From: Peromyscus leucopus
Taxonomy: Eukaryota; Chordata; Mammalia; Rodentia; Cricetidae
DNA length: 64,000 bases
Assembly (NCBI RefSeq): GCF_004664715.2
Contig: NC_051075.1
Location: forward strand, 35,255,495 to 35,319,494
Direction of reading: 5' to 3'
Shown here: one piece after another, positions 35,590-47,715 of the stretch
How positions within the stretch are numbered: position 1 is the first letter of the stretch
Layout: each line of letters opens with the position of its first letter
Position numbers and translations under genes: made by a program
The notes under the pieces: generated by a model
What the model was told of the DNA's origin: nothing
The model's input: the letters and a program-made list of their open reading frames with translations, nothing else
Database searches by the model: none

Positions 35590-37610
35590 TGAGTGAGTAT
35601 ATGCCATGTTTACCTTTCTGGGTCTGGGTTACTGCAGTCAGGATGACTTTTTTCTAGTTCCATCAATTTGCCTGCAAATTTCATGATATCATTGTTTTTT
35701 TGAGCTGATTAATACTCCATTGTGTAAATGGTCCACATTTTCTTTATTCATTCTCCAGTTGAGGGTCATCTAGGTTGTTTCTAGGTTCTATTACAAATAA
35801 TGCTGTTATGAACATAGTTCAGCAAGTGTCCTTGTGCTATGATTCATCATTCTTTGGGTATAAACCCATGATTGATACAGCTGGGTCTAGAGTTAGATTG
35901 ATTCCTAATTTTTTTTCTTTTTTCTTTTCTTTTCTTTTTTTTCTTTCTTTCTTTCTTTTTTTTTTTTTTTTTTTTTTTTTTTTGGTTTTTCGAGACAGGG
36001 TTTCTCTGTGTAGCTTTGCGCCTTTCCTGGGACTCACTTGGTAGCCCAGGCTGGCCTCGAACCCACAGAAATCTACCTGGCTCTGCCTCCCGAGTGCTGG
36101 GATTAAAGGCATGCACCACCACTACCTGGCTGATTCCTAATTTTCTGAGAAACCACAAAAGTTTCTGTACAAGTTTGCACTCCCACCATCAGCAGAGGAG
36201 TGTTCCCCTACCTCCACATCCTCTGCAATATAAGCTGTCATTTAGTGTTTTTGATCTTAGCCATTCTTACAGGTGTAAGATGGTATCTCAGCATAGTTTT
36301 GATTTGTATTTCCCTGATGGCTAAGGGTGTTGAACCATTCTTTAAGTGTACCTTGGCCATTTGGGATTCTTCTGTTGAGAATCCTCTGTTTAGATCAGTA
36401 CCCCATTTTTTAATTAGATTATTTGGCATTTTAACGTCTCGTTTCTTGAGTTCTTTATATATTTTTGAGATCAGCCCTTTGTCAGATGTGGGGCTGGTGA
36501 AGATCTTTTTTCCATTCTGTAGGCTGGTGTTATGTCTTGTTGACAATGTTCATTGCCCTATAAAAGCTTCTCAGTTTCATGAGGTTCAATTTATTAATTG
36601 TAGATCTCACTATCTGTGCTACCAGTTTTCTGTTCAGGAAGTTGTCTCCTGTGCCAATGCATTCAAGACTACATTCCACTTTTCTTCTATCAGTGTAACT
36701 GGACTTATGTTGAGGTCTTTGATCCACCTGGACTTGAGTTTTGTGCAGGGCAATTGATATGGATCTATTTGCATTATTCTACATGCTGACATCCAGTTAT
36801 GCCAGCATTTGTTGAAGATGCTTTCTGTTTTTCATTGCATAATTTTTGTTCCTTTGTCAAAAATCAGGTGTATATAGCTGTGTGGATTTATTTTGGGTTC
36901 TTCAATTCAATTTCATTGACCTACCTGTCTGTTTTTATGACAATACCATGCTCTTCTTATTACTACAGCTCTATAGTAGTGCTCAAAGTCAGGTTGCTGA
37001 TACTAATGGAAATTTTTTGTACAGGATTATTTTAGTTTTCCTGGGCTATTTGATTTTTCCATATGAAGTTGAGCATTGTTCTTTTGAGGTCTGTGAAGAA
37101 TTGTGTTGGGATTTTTATGGAGATTGCCTTGAATCTGTAGATTTCTTTTGGTAAGATTGTCATTTTTACTATGTTAATCATGCTGATTAATGAGCATGGG
37201 AGATCTTTCCATTTTCTGATATCTTCTTCAATTTGTTTCCTCAAAGACTTAAAGTTCTTGTCATACAGGTTCTTCACTTGTTTTGTTACCCCAAAGATAT
37301 TTTATTATTATTTATGGCTATTGTAAAGGATGTTGTTTCCCTGATTTCTTTCTCAGCTCATTTATCATTTGTATATAGGAGGGATATTGATTTTCTTTTT
37401 TTTTTTAGTTAATCTTGTGACCAGCTACATCACTGAAGGTATTTATAAGCTGTAGGAGCTCCCTGGGAGAATTTGTGGGGTCACTTATGTATACTATCAT
37501 GTTATCTTCAAATAGCAAAAGTTTGACTTGCTTTTTAAAGATCTGGTAGGACTTAATAGTGAATCTCTCTAATGTGGGCATTTTTTTCTCTTAAAGGCTA
37601 TTTCTGAAAA
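35590..37610 (-). pseudogene. ORF2: L1 ORF2 C-terminal remnant
   Basis: Open pieces 37032-37277, 36530-36727 and 36238-36546 carry recognisable L1 ORF2 sequence (WKDLPCSLISMINIVKMTI, LMKLRSFYRA, REIQIKTMLRYHLTPVRMAK). The frame is interrupted by stops, small indels, the B1 at 35913-36130 and the deletion at about 37531. The endonuclease domain is absent. Confidence 0.88.
35899..36144 (-). mobile_element. B1 SINE inserted in the older L1, with 14-bp duplication
   Basis: A long T/TTTC tail (35911-35984) precedes 'tttttcgagacagggtttct' and a complete reverse-complement B1 ending 'accaccactacctggc'. The duplication 'tgattcctaatttt' at 35899-35912 and 36131-36144 is perfect. This dates the L1 as older than the B1. 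The Lys-rich open frames here are translations of the tail. Confidence 0.95.
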
Positions 37611-38018
37611 GATGTCATTTCATAATATAAATATGTTTAATTGCTGACAGCATTTAGATATGCTGGACCATGATTTTACAATTTTAGAATGAAATGTGGC
37701 ATTTGCAGGAATCTTCAAGCAAATTACACCAAGCTCATATATTATGAGTTTTTATGAGAAACATATTGTGTTTTCCCCACCTCTCTCTTATGTGTATAAC
37801 ACAAAGGTTGAAGAGAAACTAATTTATTGATAAATAAGCCTAATTTATTGATCAAAATGTGGAATGCTTTTTTAGGAATAACTTTTGATTGATAGCAAAA
37901 GAAGCTATACAGATCTACTAAATTAAAAATGTGTTTAAATTTCTATATGTAACATAATCACATTTAATGTAAATGTAATCTTTTAAAAATCTGAGGATTT
38001 TTTTAATGATTTATTTTC
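37611..38018. other. Single-copy AT-rich DNA
   Basis: Nothing is recognised. Confidence 0.5.
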
Positions 38019-38019
38019 T

Positions 38020-38231
38020 TATATTATTTTATGTGTATGTGTGTGGGCCTGAACATATATTTGTGTACCACACGTATGCAAATATCAGTAAAGGCCAAAA
38101 GGAGGGGTCAGATTTTCTAGAGGTGGTGTTAGAGATTCTTGTGAACCACCTAGTATGGATACTAGGAAATGAACCTGGGTACTCTCTAAGAGCAGCATAT
38201 GCTCTTAACCTCTGAGCCATCTCTCCAGCCC
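38020..38231 (-). mobile_element. B3-type SINE, well preserved
   Basis: 'gtgtatgtgtgtgggcctga', 'ggccaaaaggaggggtcaga', 'gaacctgggtactctctaag' and 'tgagccatctctccagcccc' give the full reverse complement of a tRNA-derived B3/B2 SINE, with the 5' promoter half best kept. The open frames 38006-38215 and 38029-38220 are within it and are not genes. Confidence 0.9.
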
Positions 38232-40369
38232 CAAGTAATACTTAAATAAAACTATTTGAACGAGGGACTTTAGATACAGTTTACTTGTATTAAAATAAGT
38301 TCTTTTACAATCACTAACCACTAAATCATAATTCATAGAGATGAGATTGTCTCCCAGGAATTACCCTGATGTGGCCTTTACCAGCAGTGGAGGAAGATGA
38401 ATAAGAAACAGTCCCATGGGGATGGTAGTAAAGACAGTGATATTTCATGGCTTCAGTCCATTTTTTTTAATTCTACTCATTTATCCCATATCAAGTATAA
38501 ACAGAACTACATGTTGAAATATCAAAATTTATTTGAATCTGGTAAGCCCTGAAAATGCTAATTCTTAGTCCTCTCCATTTATACTTGATTAGAAGTCTTC
38601 TGAAGTTTAGCCTAGGATTCTATGTTGCAAAATGTCCTGCTGCATCCTGTTGGAATAATTATTATATATAAAATATGTTCCATAAATAGTTAAAGAAACC
38701 TCATATACAGTTATATAATAAAAATGATTTTGATATAACCTATACCAAGCACAGATTTAAACACTTAAGGCATAAATCATATCTTGCCTCTAAATAATTG
38801 TTCATTGCTATTCAGGTCAGAGTCCTACTGACTGAGATTCCATGAGAGCTGTTATCTTGTAATATTTCCTAAAGTGCAAAGGATACTATACACAATGCAC
38901 TTTAAATGTATTCTAGAATTCTCTTTCATAACACAGCATTCCAAAAAGGGAGAATCAGAATTAATCAAAATTAAAATTACTGTGAATTGTTCAACTTTAT
39001 CCCGCTGTCATTATAGTTTTCTAAATGCTATGATCCCATTATATATGAACTTTTTATTACAAATGGATGCAAAAAGAAATGCTGACTGGTGTGTCAGGGG
39101 AAGTAACTCAGAGACTAACACGGACTTTTACTTCTATGCATTCTGCTACTGAACCTTGAGTAATGTCCAAGGGAAGCTGAATAATGGAGAGAGAAAAGAC
39201 CTGGACCTACAGGAGAAGTCAAAGGAAGTGAAGATATGGGGGAGCATGCAGATGACTATCTGGAGGTAAATTTCCATCAGAGAAAGGACCACAAAACAAA
39301 AGAGAACAAGCCAGGTTCTGAGAACGGGTCCTAGGGAGGGCAGTGGATGGTACTGGAACCTACACCCAGGATGGCTATTTTTACTTTCCTGCTTCCACTT
39401 CTATCAGAACATTAGAGAAGAGGACCAGCAGAGAATCTATTAAAACCTACCGAGTCCTGAAATTAGTATTAAAATTTCCCAGTTAGAAATGTGAGTGATG
39501 GTAGCTTTAGTTTGTCTACCTTTATTCAATAGTATCACAGACAGCTATGAAGAAAATAACTTAGGACTTTGAAGTTAACAAGAAAAAGTTCTAGACATGG
39601 CGTTAATTTATCTACTCCCTATGTTTTTTTGGTCAAATACTATATTACTGTATTTTTGTTTCTATATAAAGCATAATTTTACTACTACATACAATAACTT
39701 GTCAAAATCTGTGCCCAAGTAAACAATTCACCATTTACCCCAACAAGCCCAAATAGTGAAAGATTGGATATGAAATGGTCTAGAGAAAAATGAAGTATAC
39801 TTATCCATCAGCATCCACAGGGGATATGTTTTGGAACTTTTGGGGATGATACTCAACTCTGTAAATTCTCCAGTCCCTATGTAAAAACATAGCCTTTACA
39901 CGTGACTAAGCACATCCTTCTGTACACACTTACTCCATGTCAGGAATTTTCACCTTACCTAATGTAAACGCTGTGTGCATTGTTGTCTTAGCACATACAG
40001 TGCTGGATTTTATCGAGTCACAAGAGATCCTAAAGCAGAGAGAGGTGTATGCTTGTAATTTCAAAACTCATCCAACACCTTGGTCTTGTGTACAAACAAA
40101 AGAGAGAGACAAGAGACAGTGAGACGGTGACAGAAAGGAAGCAACACACACAGAGAAAGACAGAAGACAGAAAAAAAACAGAGGAGGGTGAATGGAAGGG
40201 AAAGATGAAGCCTGTGTTATGATTAAGTATGATGCCTATCACATTTGTTTGGGGGATTTAGTGATGATATCAGCAACTTACCATTGTTGTTCAAGTTGTT
40301 TTATAATATAAAAATATTAAAAATTCCTATGTTTTTCTGTATCTAGATATATTTTTGTTCTTATACTAT

Positions 40370-40403
<34 letters not shown>

Positions 40404-40477
40404 GAATTACTTTAATTGATTTTCCTATACCAAACCAAACATAAATTTCAATGGGAACAAACAAACTTGAACATAAA

Positions 40478-40524
<47 letters not shown>

Positions 40525-40880
40525 GCATATTACAAAAAATTAAAATACTTAGCATTCTATTTTAAAATGCATAGAAAAATAAATATTATAAAAGCATATG
40601 AATATTACAGTCTCAGATTACAACCACAAATGATTTTATATAGAATATATTAAGCTATTTAACTTAGTAATATGAATTGGTAATTTAGCACTCTGATTAA
40701 TATATAAATAAATACTATGCAAACAGAGAACATATTGGTAAACCAGTATAATAGGTAAGGTATAAATAATACCAAATTTTTAATGACATATTCTGATTCA
40801 CTTGTTGAGTTTTGAAAATTGTAATATAAACACAATAATCTGTTTAACATGGCTGCTACTAAGTAAATAATGTACTTTCT
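38232..40880. other. Single-copy AT-rich DNA with microsatellites
   Basis: This stretch contains a GA-rich patch at about 40096-40185, (GT)n at 40373-40401 and (TA)n at 40481-40521. No repeat family or gene is otherwise recognised. The frames at 38874-39152 and 39937-40122 have no domain. Confidence 0.5.
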
Positions 40881-41415
40881 TGAGCCCTGTAGCACGAATC
40901 CTAATTAGTGTTATAATAAAAACCCAGAGCCAGATATTGGGGTAAATGCTGAAAGATCAGAGGAAACAAGCCACAGACACTTCTCACCTCGCCAACTCCT
41001 TAGCCAAAAGAGGAAGATCCTGTCCCTATGAATCCTCAGACTGAATGCCCCTGAGTCCTCAGCTGAAAGGGTACTAAAATTCTGTCTCTGCACACCTTAT
41101 ATTCCTTTCTCTGCTCAGCCATATCACTTCCTGTCTCAACCACCCTAGTGCTGAGATTAAAAGCATGTGACTCCCAAGTTCCGGGATTAAAAATGTGAGC
41201 CTTCACTTCCTGGCTCTGTTTCTCTTTTAGACTGGATTAATTTTGTGTAGTCCTGGGTGGCCTTGAATTTACAGAGATCCATCTGCCTCTGCCTCCCTAG
41301 TGTTAGGATTAAAGGTGTGTGCCACCACTACCTGGCCTCTGTTGCTAACTCTGTGGCTGGCTCTGCCTTCTGATCTTCAGCCAAGCTTTATTTGTTGGCA
41401 TATACAAAATATCAA
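40881..41415. mobile_element. Composite LTR-like/SINE repeat, family C
   Basis: It begins near 'tgtagcacgaatcctaatta' and 'aacccagagccagatattgg', has two SINE-like 'ctgagattaaaagcatgtga' segments, a B1-derived stretch, and ends near 'ttgttggcatatacaaaata'. I recall this arrangement as recurrent in cricetid genomes but cannot name the family or fix its sense strand. Confidence 0.55.
41225..41337 (-). mobile_element. B1-derived segment inside the family C repeat
   Basis: 'ggtggccttgaatttacaga', 'gatccatctgcctctgcctc' and 'ggattaaaggtgtgtgccac' form a diverged reverse-complement B1 lacking its tail. Confidence 0.8.
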
Positions 41416-43145
41416 GATGGAGCCCCATTGTCCTGGTATTCACTATATTTTGGACACTTTAGTAAGATTTTCTCTTAACATTGTAAATGATCTAATGGCA
41501 AAGCTATTAAATTAAAAACAAAACAATAAGGTAGAACTGTTTGACATCTCTGCAATTGAGTTGTTAATTTCCTACAGACATTATAACAGAATTCCAAACA
41601 CCAAGTAGTGGACAACATCCAAAATCAGGTAGTGGAGAACAAACATTTGTTTTCTCAATGTTCTGCGGCTTGATATTTGGAATTGAGTTAGCAATCTATC
41701 CTTGTTGTGCAATCTATATAGGAATTGGCCTTGTTTCTCCCCATCTTCTGGAGACTGACTAGAGGTTGTCTGTGGGGGAGGGGGGCGGGGGGTTGCAGAG
41801 CACTCATTACCTTTGTGTGCCCTGGTTTCTCACCATTCCAGGATCTTCAAATAGCCCTCTCTTGAGAACGCCACTCATGTGGCATCTGTTCTAACAAAGG
41901 TCCTTTCTTAGCTGAGTATGTCTGTAACATCTCTGTGATGGAATGCTGACATGGAAGGGTGGGGTAACAGATCTGAACTCTGGGATCAACAAATTAGCTT
42001 CTTTCAAATGTGTTAGGAAATCCATTTAAACCTAGCTGTGCAGCTAGCTGAGACACAGGGTGCTACATTGCACCACGCTACGATGTAACCATGCATCTGC
42101 TGGCTGCTTTTCTGTCCCGGTGTTCTTTCTAATAGACAGACAGATGTTCCTTTCACTGTTACAGCTCCCCCCCGCCCTTCGCTCATTCTAGATACTTTTT
42201 AGAGGTTTTTGCTCTGTATACTTCATTTATGAACTTCCACTATTTGCTTCTAGGAGTTAAATTCTTAGTTTTTCCCAAGATTCACCAGTGTCAGTGAGTC
42301 TGTGGTTAGCAATCTGAACAAACTCTGACTTCTTGTTTTCTGGACCTCCCGTTGAACATGCTAGGTCTTCAGGCTCGTCTCTCCCCATCACTTCTCTGCA
42401 GAGCTCTTTCCTTTTCCTTGTCCCTTTGTGCTGTTTCCTGGATATATTGTTGTTAATCAATCATCTACTTTCATAATTTTATGTGCAGACTGATTTTTAT
42501 TCTATTAGATAAAATTTAAAAATTGTAATTTACTATTTTTATTTTTGCTTTTCTAAAAATCATATTTGATTTTCTTTTTAAAAAATTTCATCTTTTCAGT
42601 ACTTCTGACATTCCATAAAGGCACAGGAATAGGCAATTTATTTTCTTATGGGTAATGTAGTAATTTGATGATCGTGTGTCATACAGCATTAAAACATGCT
42701 CCTTGCTTCTCTGTATCTGTATTTGTCTGTTTCTCTATGTGTGCTGTCTGGTAGTGTCTTATGCATGATGTTTTATAACTGATATATTTAGTGTAATAAT
42801 TTTCTTTTGCTTACAGCAATACATAATGTGGTGATGTTGTTAAGTGTTATACAATTGAATCTCTCCCATATAGAACAATAAAATGATTTACAGAAAAATA
42901 TTAACTTAAATTTGTGGTTGATATTTTGTGATGCCCGGGACATGCTTATTGGAATTCTTGGTGCCTAGTAATTGTAACCTCACAAACCTCTTCCTTGTTT
43001 GATTTTCCTGCAGCCAGACAATGTTTCCTCCATTCCTCTTAGCAATTGTGTAGGTTGCTTTTGCTTCAGTTCACCTTCATTGCAAGGAGTCAGCTTTTCC
43101 TCTTCTCTATGTTAGAACCTTTAACTTGCCTTTGGTAGTCTGGAC
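41416..43145. other. Single-copy DNA, no gene seen
   Basis: A G-rich stretch lies at 41774-41792 (see findings). The interval 41640-42250 is less AT-rich than its surroundings. The minus-strand frame 42257-42460 has no recognisable domain. Confidence 0.5.
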
Positions 43146-43149
43146 ACGA

Positions 43150-43245
43150 GGTCTGGGCATCAGTTCAGTGGCAGAATGCTTGCTTAGCATGTGCAGGGCC
43201 CAGGTTATGACCCCAAGAAGTACTGAGAATGAAAAGAAACAGTGT
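43150..43245 (+). mobile_element. ID-like SINE
   Basis: 'tctgggcatcagttcagtgg', 'cagaatgcttgcttagcatg' and 'tgcagggcccaggttatgac' resemble the tRNA-Ala-derived ID element (box A and B region), followed by an A-rich 'gaatgaaaagaaac' end. Confidence 0.6.
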
Positions 43246-43995
43246 TTCGACCCAGAGCCTCATGATTTCTAGGTTCTTATACTGTGGTCAGGTTAAAGGC
43301 CTTCAGTACCTTCCCTATTTCTCCAGACTCTTGTCCTACTTTAGCTATGATATCACTATTCCAGGAAGTCTTGTGTCTCTTCTGATATTTTAAAAAGCTT
43401 TCACATCCTGGATTCAGCATCTTTAGGAGTTGTTGGAGGAAATTTCCCCCCAATTGCCTTTCCAGTCTTGTAACTAAGCATATAATTCTTGTTTATATCA
43501 TTTATCTCCATTAGATGATGAATCAGTTCCTAAAAAGAACTAAATACATGTACAGTAGCCAAACAGAGTTTTATCAAAATATATGTGAGTTATAATTAAA
43601 CACTTAGCTTTAAATCATCCTACAAAATTGCACACAAAACTACTAGTAGCTTGACCATCTGTTTTACTCGCATCATGTTGTAATAAATACATTGCATTAA
43701 ACATACTGAAATAAGTTTTAAGACCTATGGAATTAATATAACCAATTTGTAACAAGAAAAAAAGCAAATAGCCTGGACTTTCATTTTTATACCTTTTAAT
43801 TGCATACTTAAAGAATATTTCAGCGATATTGACAACTTATTAAACTTTGAGAACCTCTCGTGTTTATATACAGAGAATTAAAGATAATTATGTTTGGGAA
43901 AAAAGTCTGTGATGTAGAAGAAATAAACAATGAGCATACTTACATCTTTAAAATATTTCTAGCATGAAAGACACAAAAAGTTTACCATCAACATT
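43246..43995. other. Single-copy DNA
   Basis: Nothing is recognised. Confidence 0.5.
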
Positions 43996-43999
43996 CAGC

Positions 44000-44128
44000 T
44001 ATAGGTGAGATGGCGCCACAGGTAGAAACATCCACCACCAAGCCTAAGTTTGATCAGCAGGACTCACGTGATAGAAGGAAAGAACTGATTCCTTCAAGGT
44101 CACTTCTGAGTTCTACACAAGTGCTCTC

Positions 44129-44204
<76 letters not shown>

Positions 44205-44230
44205 AGAATAAAATATAAATAATTTTTGAA
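44000..44230 (+). mobile_element. B2/B3-type SINE with TC/AC tail
   Basis: 'ggtgagatggcgccacaggt', 'caccaccaagcctaagtttg' and 'tgatagaaggaaagaactga' lead into (TC)n at about 44129-44180 and (AC)n at 44180-44205, then 'aataaaatataaataatttt'. This is the order of tRNA-derived rodent SINEs. The open frame 44010-44222 is contained in it. Confidence 0.75.
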
Positions 44231-44391
44231 ATTTCAACTGTAAACGTTTCTATGCATGCAATCCTCTTATCACACACACATTAAAAACCTTATTTCCCCC
44301 AGCATTTACCAAGCTGTTTCTGTGTTTTGTCAGGATGTTTCCTCTTAGTGGCTCCTCTCTGTCCTGCATCAATGTCCATTGTAGGTTGGAT

Positions 44392-44432
44392 TTTTTGTTT
44401 GTTTGTTTGTTTGTTTGTTTGTTTTGTTTTGT
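44392..44432. repeat. (TTTG)n microsatellite
   Basis: About eight TTTG units followed by two TTTTG units. Confidence 0.95.
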
Positions 44433-44495
44433 ACTCCCATTTTATTTTATCACAAACACACTCAGTGGTCACTTTTAGCTAATGTGGATTACCAT

Positions 44496-44663
44496 TAATA
44501 ATGTGGATATTTCAGCCGGGTGGTGGTGGCGCACGCCTTTAATCCCAGCACTCGGGAGGCAGAGGCAGGAGGATCTCTGTGAGTTCGAGGCCAGCCTGGG
44601 CTACAGAGTGAGCTCCAGGAAAGGCGCAAAGCTACACAGAGAAACCCTGTCTCGAAAAACCAA

Positions 44664-44694
<31 letters not shown>

Positions 44695-44705
44695 TGGATA
44701 TTTCA
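44496..44705 (+). mobile_element. Young B1 SINE with long target-site duplication
   Basis: The consensus-like B1 runs from 'gccgggtggtggtggcgcac' to 'agaaaccctgtctcgaaaaa' and a short A-tail. The flanks share 'taataatgtggatatttca' (44496-44514 and 44687-44705). The AAT units of the right copy continue into an (ATA)n microsatellite at 44664-44693, so the true duplication may be a few bases shorter. Confidence 0.95.
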
Positions 44706-45432
44706 AGACTTCTAAAGCCTTCTTTGGTTTACTTGATGTTCCCAGTTGTCTGGAGGAAAGACAGTGGCTGAAAGTAGGTAGTTAAGCAGGAATGTGGCAA
44801 ACAGTGCAGGACACACTGGTTCCTGGAAAACACACTCCTCTTTTTTCTCAAGCAAGTAAACTTACTCTTACTAAAATTAAAATAGAGACAAGGCCTAAAG
44901 AATTCCTCAACAGAAAAAAAAAAAGAGGACTCACAAGTGATCTCAACCTTGCTTGATTTTAACACACAAGCAAAACTTAACTTAGTCATTGCTGGTTAGT
45001 GCTTACATTAGACAGACAACGTAATACCACAAAATCCCTAGTGTCACCAGAGGATTATGAGCAGACACTTTTACAAGGTGCCAGGAAAAGGAAAATTTGA
45101 CACCACAAGCCAATCTAATATTTTCCTCATCGTGCTTCTTTTACATTTTAAAATAAATGGTTGCTGCTAATATCTGGACATTTAAAAATGTCAGACTCCC
45201 TTGGTCTGGAGACTTTAAATTCCTAAATTATTTCTTGCCAAAAGAATGTCTTACAATGAAATAAATGACCATTGCTTATAGGACACCAAATTTTTGTGTG
45301 AAAAAAAAATGAATTCTGTAGTAAGCCCAAGGGTAATAATCTGTGTGTATTAACTAAATTCTTCCTCAAGTTACAGCCAGGTCATATTTTGCCTTCACAG
45401 CATAGGTATCTCAATAGTTTAGTTTTTTGTTT

Positions 45433-45433
<1 letters not shown>
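44706..45433. other. Single-copy DNA
   Basis: Nothing is recognised. The minus-strand frame 44729-44989 has no domain. Confidence 0.5.
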
Positions 45434-45498
<65 letters not shown>

Positions 45499-45552
45499 CT
45501 GTGTGTGTGTGTGTGTGTCTGTGTGTCTGTGTGTCTGTGTGTCTGTGTGAGT
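45434..45552. repeat. (CT)n then (GT)n/(GTGTCT)n compound microsatellite
   Basis: About 25 CT units switch at 45484 to GT units with regular CT interruptions. The Ser/Leu/Val/Cys open frames on both strands are translations of it. Confidence 0.97.
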
Positions 45553-45662
45553 ATGACTGTAGAGGTCAGGATGAACTTAGAAATGGAGTCAGTTCTCTCT
45601 TCCACCTTGTAGGTCCCAGGGATCAAACATCTTTTATCATTAAATCATCTTACTGGCCCTGC
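45545..45662 (-). mobile_element. B3-type SINE fragment
   Basis: 'gactgtagaggtcaggatga', 'atggagtcagttctctcttc', 'caccttgtaggtcccaggga' and 'aatcatcttactggccctgc' form the reverse complement of a tRNA-derived SINE. The adjoining microsatellite is its expanded terminal repeat. Confidence 0.75.
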
Positions 45663-46189
45663 ATGCCATATTAAAGAGAATTATAATGTAAGTGATGTAC
45701 AGCTAATATCTACCAGTCAGTCTCTTTCCCCATGTATTCACAGAAGCCGGTGCTACACATCTGTCATCTAACTGAAGCTCCAACCAATGATGGATGATGG
45801 TTCAGCTTTCAAGCAGCACTGTGTGGTTACCATAGCGCAGGAAGCTCAGAGGCAATCTAAGAGGAATTTTCAACTTTGCTTTCAACTCCTGAAGACACTG
45901 GTTTGAGTTCACGACACAACACTGATAAGCAGGCATTTTCTCCTTTTCCTATGTTCAGACAGGCAGTTCTTAGAGCCTTCTTTCCCTTCACTATGGGAAT
46001 TGGCATCATGATAGCTGACATTATCATGGGGACCTCTTTCCATATCTGTGGTATTTAATTTCTCTGTTAGTTTTCTGGATGTTTTTGGAATTCTTGCACT
46101 GGGCTGTTAGGAATGGCTTCTCCATGACAACATGAGGGAAGCTGGAATTGCTTACACAATTATATGCTTAAATGTCATATATATGTATA

Positions 46190-46239
<50 letters not shown>

Positions 46240-47560
46240 ATAATTTGGGTTGTGTAAGCATAAATTACAATTTTAAAACTTCAAAGTAAAAAGATGAAAG
46301 GAAAATGAGCTTGAAGTGTACATGAACAATGGCTTATATTAAAAGGAAGCTAGGTATATGAATGTGGAAACATCCCATAATGCCATTACTCCTTTTCCAG
46401 AACTGTAACTGTGGCAATGGGAGATATCCTTCTAAGGTATTCACATGAAAATGTTTTTGTCTATTGTGTGAAAAGGTTCATGATATATGCTTTTGATTAT
46501 CAGAAGTCAAAAATATATATAGATATGCATTATTTGATGATAAGAGCAGATTCTGAAAATTGCATCTTTAAGCAATTTCTTTATTATTCAAACATCAAAA
46601 GGAGTGCATAGACAAAGTAAGATAGATTATAATACCAATACACTATATAATTATATAAGACCACTGTAATCCTTAGTCTCTTGTGACAATATGTCTTATG
46701 GAGAGAATGAATGTATCTTAATTTTGAATCTATTGCTGTGAGTGAAATCCAGTTTTTTTTATTCAAAGTATGTTTTCTTTTTGCATTTTCACAGTAGTAA
46801 TCCCTGCTACATTTGTTTCTTACATGGAGAAAGATCTTCAACAGCTGGTATCTTCTTAAGGCATTGATTCTGTTTAATAAAGCCATGGAAAAAGAGAGTA
46901 ATTTATGTTCCCATACATCACCCTCTCTCATAAGGGAAAAGAGGCTAAGACCAGGTTGGGGAAGCTGAGAGTGGACGAGGGATCCGTAAGATCCAGGTTC
47001 AGCTGCACATGAGGTTTGATGTTTTCAGATTTAATATATTTCTTTTTAAAATTTTTTTGTTATTAAGAAATTTTCTATTCATTTTACATATTTCTTGAAA
47101 AAATATTTCTTCAATTGTATGCACATGAGATAATTTGAAGAGTCTTGACATGAAGGTACATATTATGATTTTCACAATGTAAAATATGGTTTAGATGAGT
47201 AGAATTCCAACATGTTATTCACACTGCTTTCCTGTAGTCAAAGACATGTTTAAATTAATCCTCAGAGTCCTAAGTCTCATGCTTAGCCATGCCTATGTAA
47301 CATAGTATAGAAAAGATGTAGGAATGACTATTTGTCACAGGATAAGTAAGATCTAGGTCTGTTTAGCCTTGTGAATAGTTGGAGCTTTAAAAGTGAACTA
47401 ATGAATAAAACATACCAGAAGATGTCTTCATTCCATACTGAATAAGAACCAAGGTGCGACAGTTTTAAAAATGTGGGACTCAGACTTCCAAAGGATCACA
47501 TGAGATGTTTGGGATGGGATTCCTGTATTTAAATAGAAATAAAAGTACTGAGAAAATTCA
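45663..47560. other. Single-copy DNA with one (TA)n run
   Basis: (TA)n lies at about 46193-46237. Otherwise nothing is recognised. The minus-strand frame 46584-46931 is basic and aromatic-rich but shows no domain. Confidence 0.5.
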
Positions 47561-47561
47561 A

Positions 47562-47715
47562 GCCAGGCAGTAGTGGCTCACACCATTAATCCCAGTAGAA
47601 GTAGCCTTACCTCTGTGCTTGAGGCTAGCCTAGTCTACAAAGTGAGTTCCAGGATATCCAGGGTTATTCAGAGATACTCTGTCTTGAAATAAAAGAAAAG
47701 AAAGGAAAAGAAATT
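47562..47715 (+). mobile_element. Degraded B1 SINE
   Basis: 'gccaggcagtagtggctcac', a shortened middle, 'gcttgaggctagcctagtct', 'acaaagtgagttccaggata' and 'atactctgtcttgaaataaa' match an old B1 with an internal loss around 47599-47612. Confidence 0.85.

Larger units (their letters stand above)
34642..37610 (-). mobile_element. Older 5'-truncated L1 with internal deletion
   Basis: A T-run at 34642-34654 (reverse A-tail) is followed by a 3'UTR of a different type from the 16.4-kb element (34655-35590), then ORF2 C-terminal sequence. After the FADD-region match near 37520 the alignment jumps to the RT-finger region at about 37535, so roughly 620 bases of ORF2 are missing relative to the large L1. 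The copy then ends. It is more diverged than the large L1 and carries a B1. Confidence 0.9.

Noticed and set aside
35837..36158. Lys-rich minus-strand frames resembling a nuclear protein tail
   Set aside because: They read through the poly-T tail and body of a B1 inserted in an L1.
42034..42045. Perfect short palindrome agctg-tg-cagct
   Set aside because: Five-base arms are expected by chance many times in a window this size.
45427..45674. Ser/Leu, Val/Cys and Arg/Glu repeat peptides on both strands
   Set aside because: All are translations of the CT/GT compound microsatellite.
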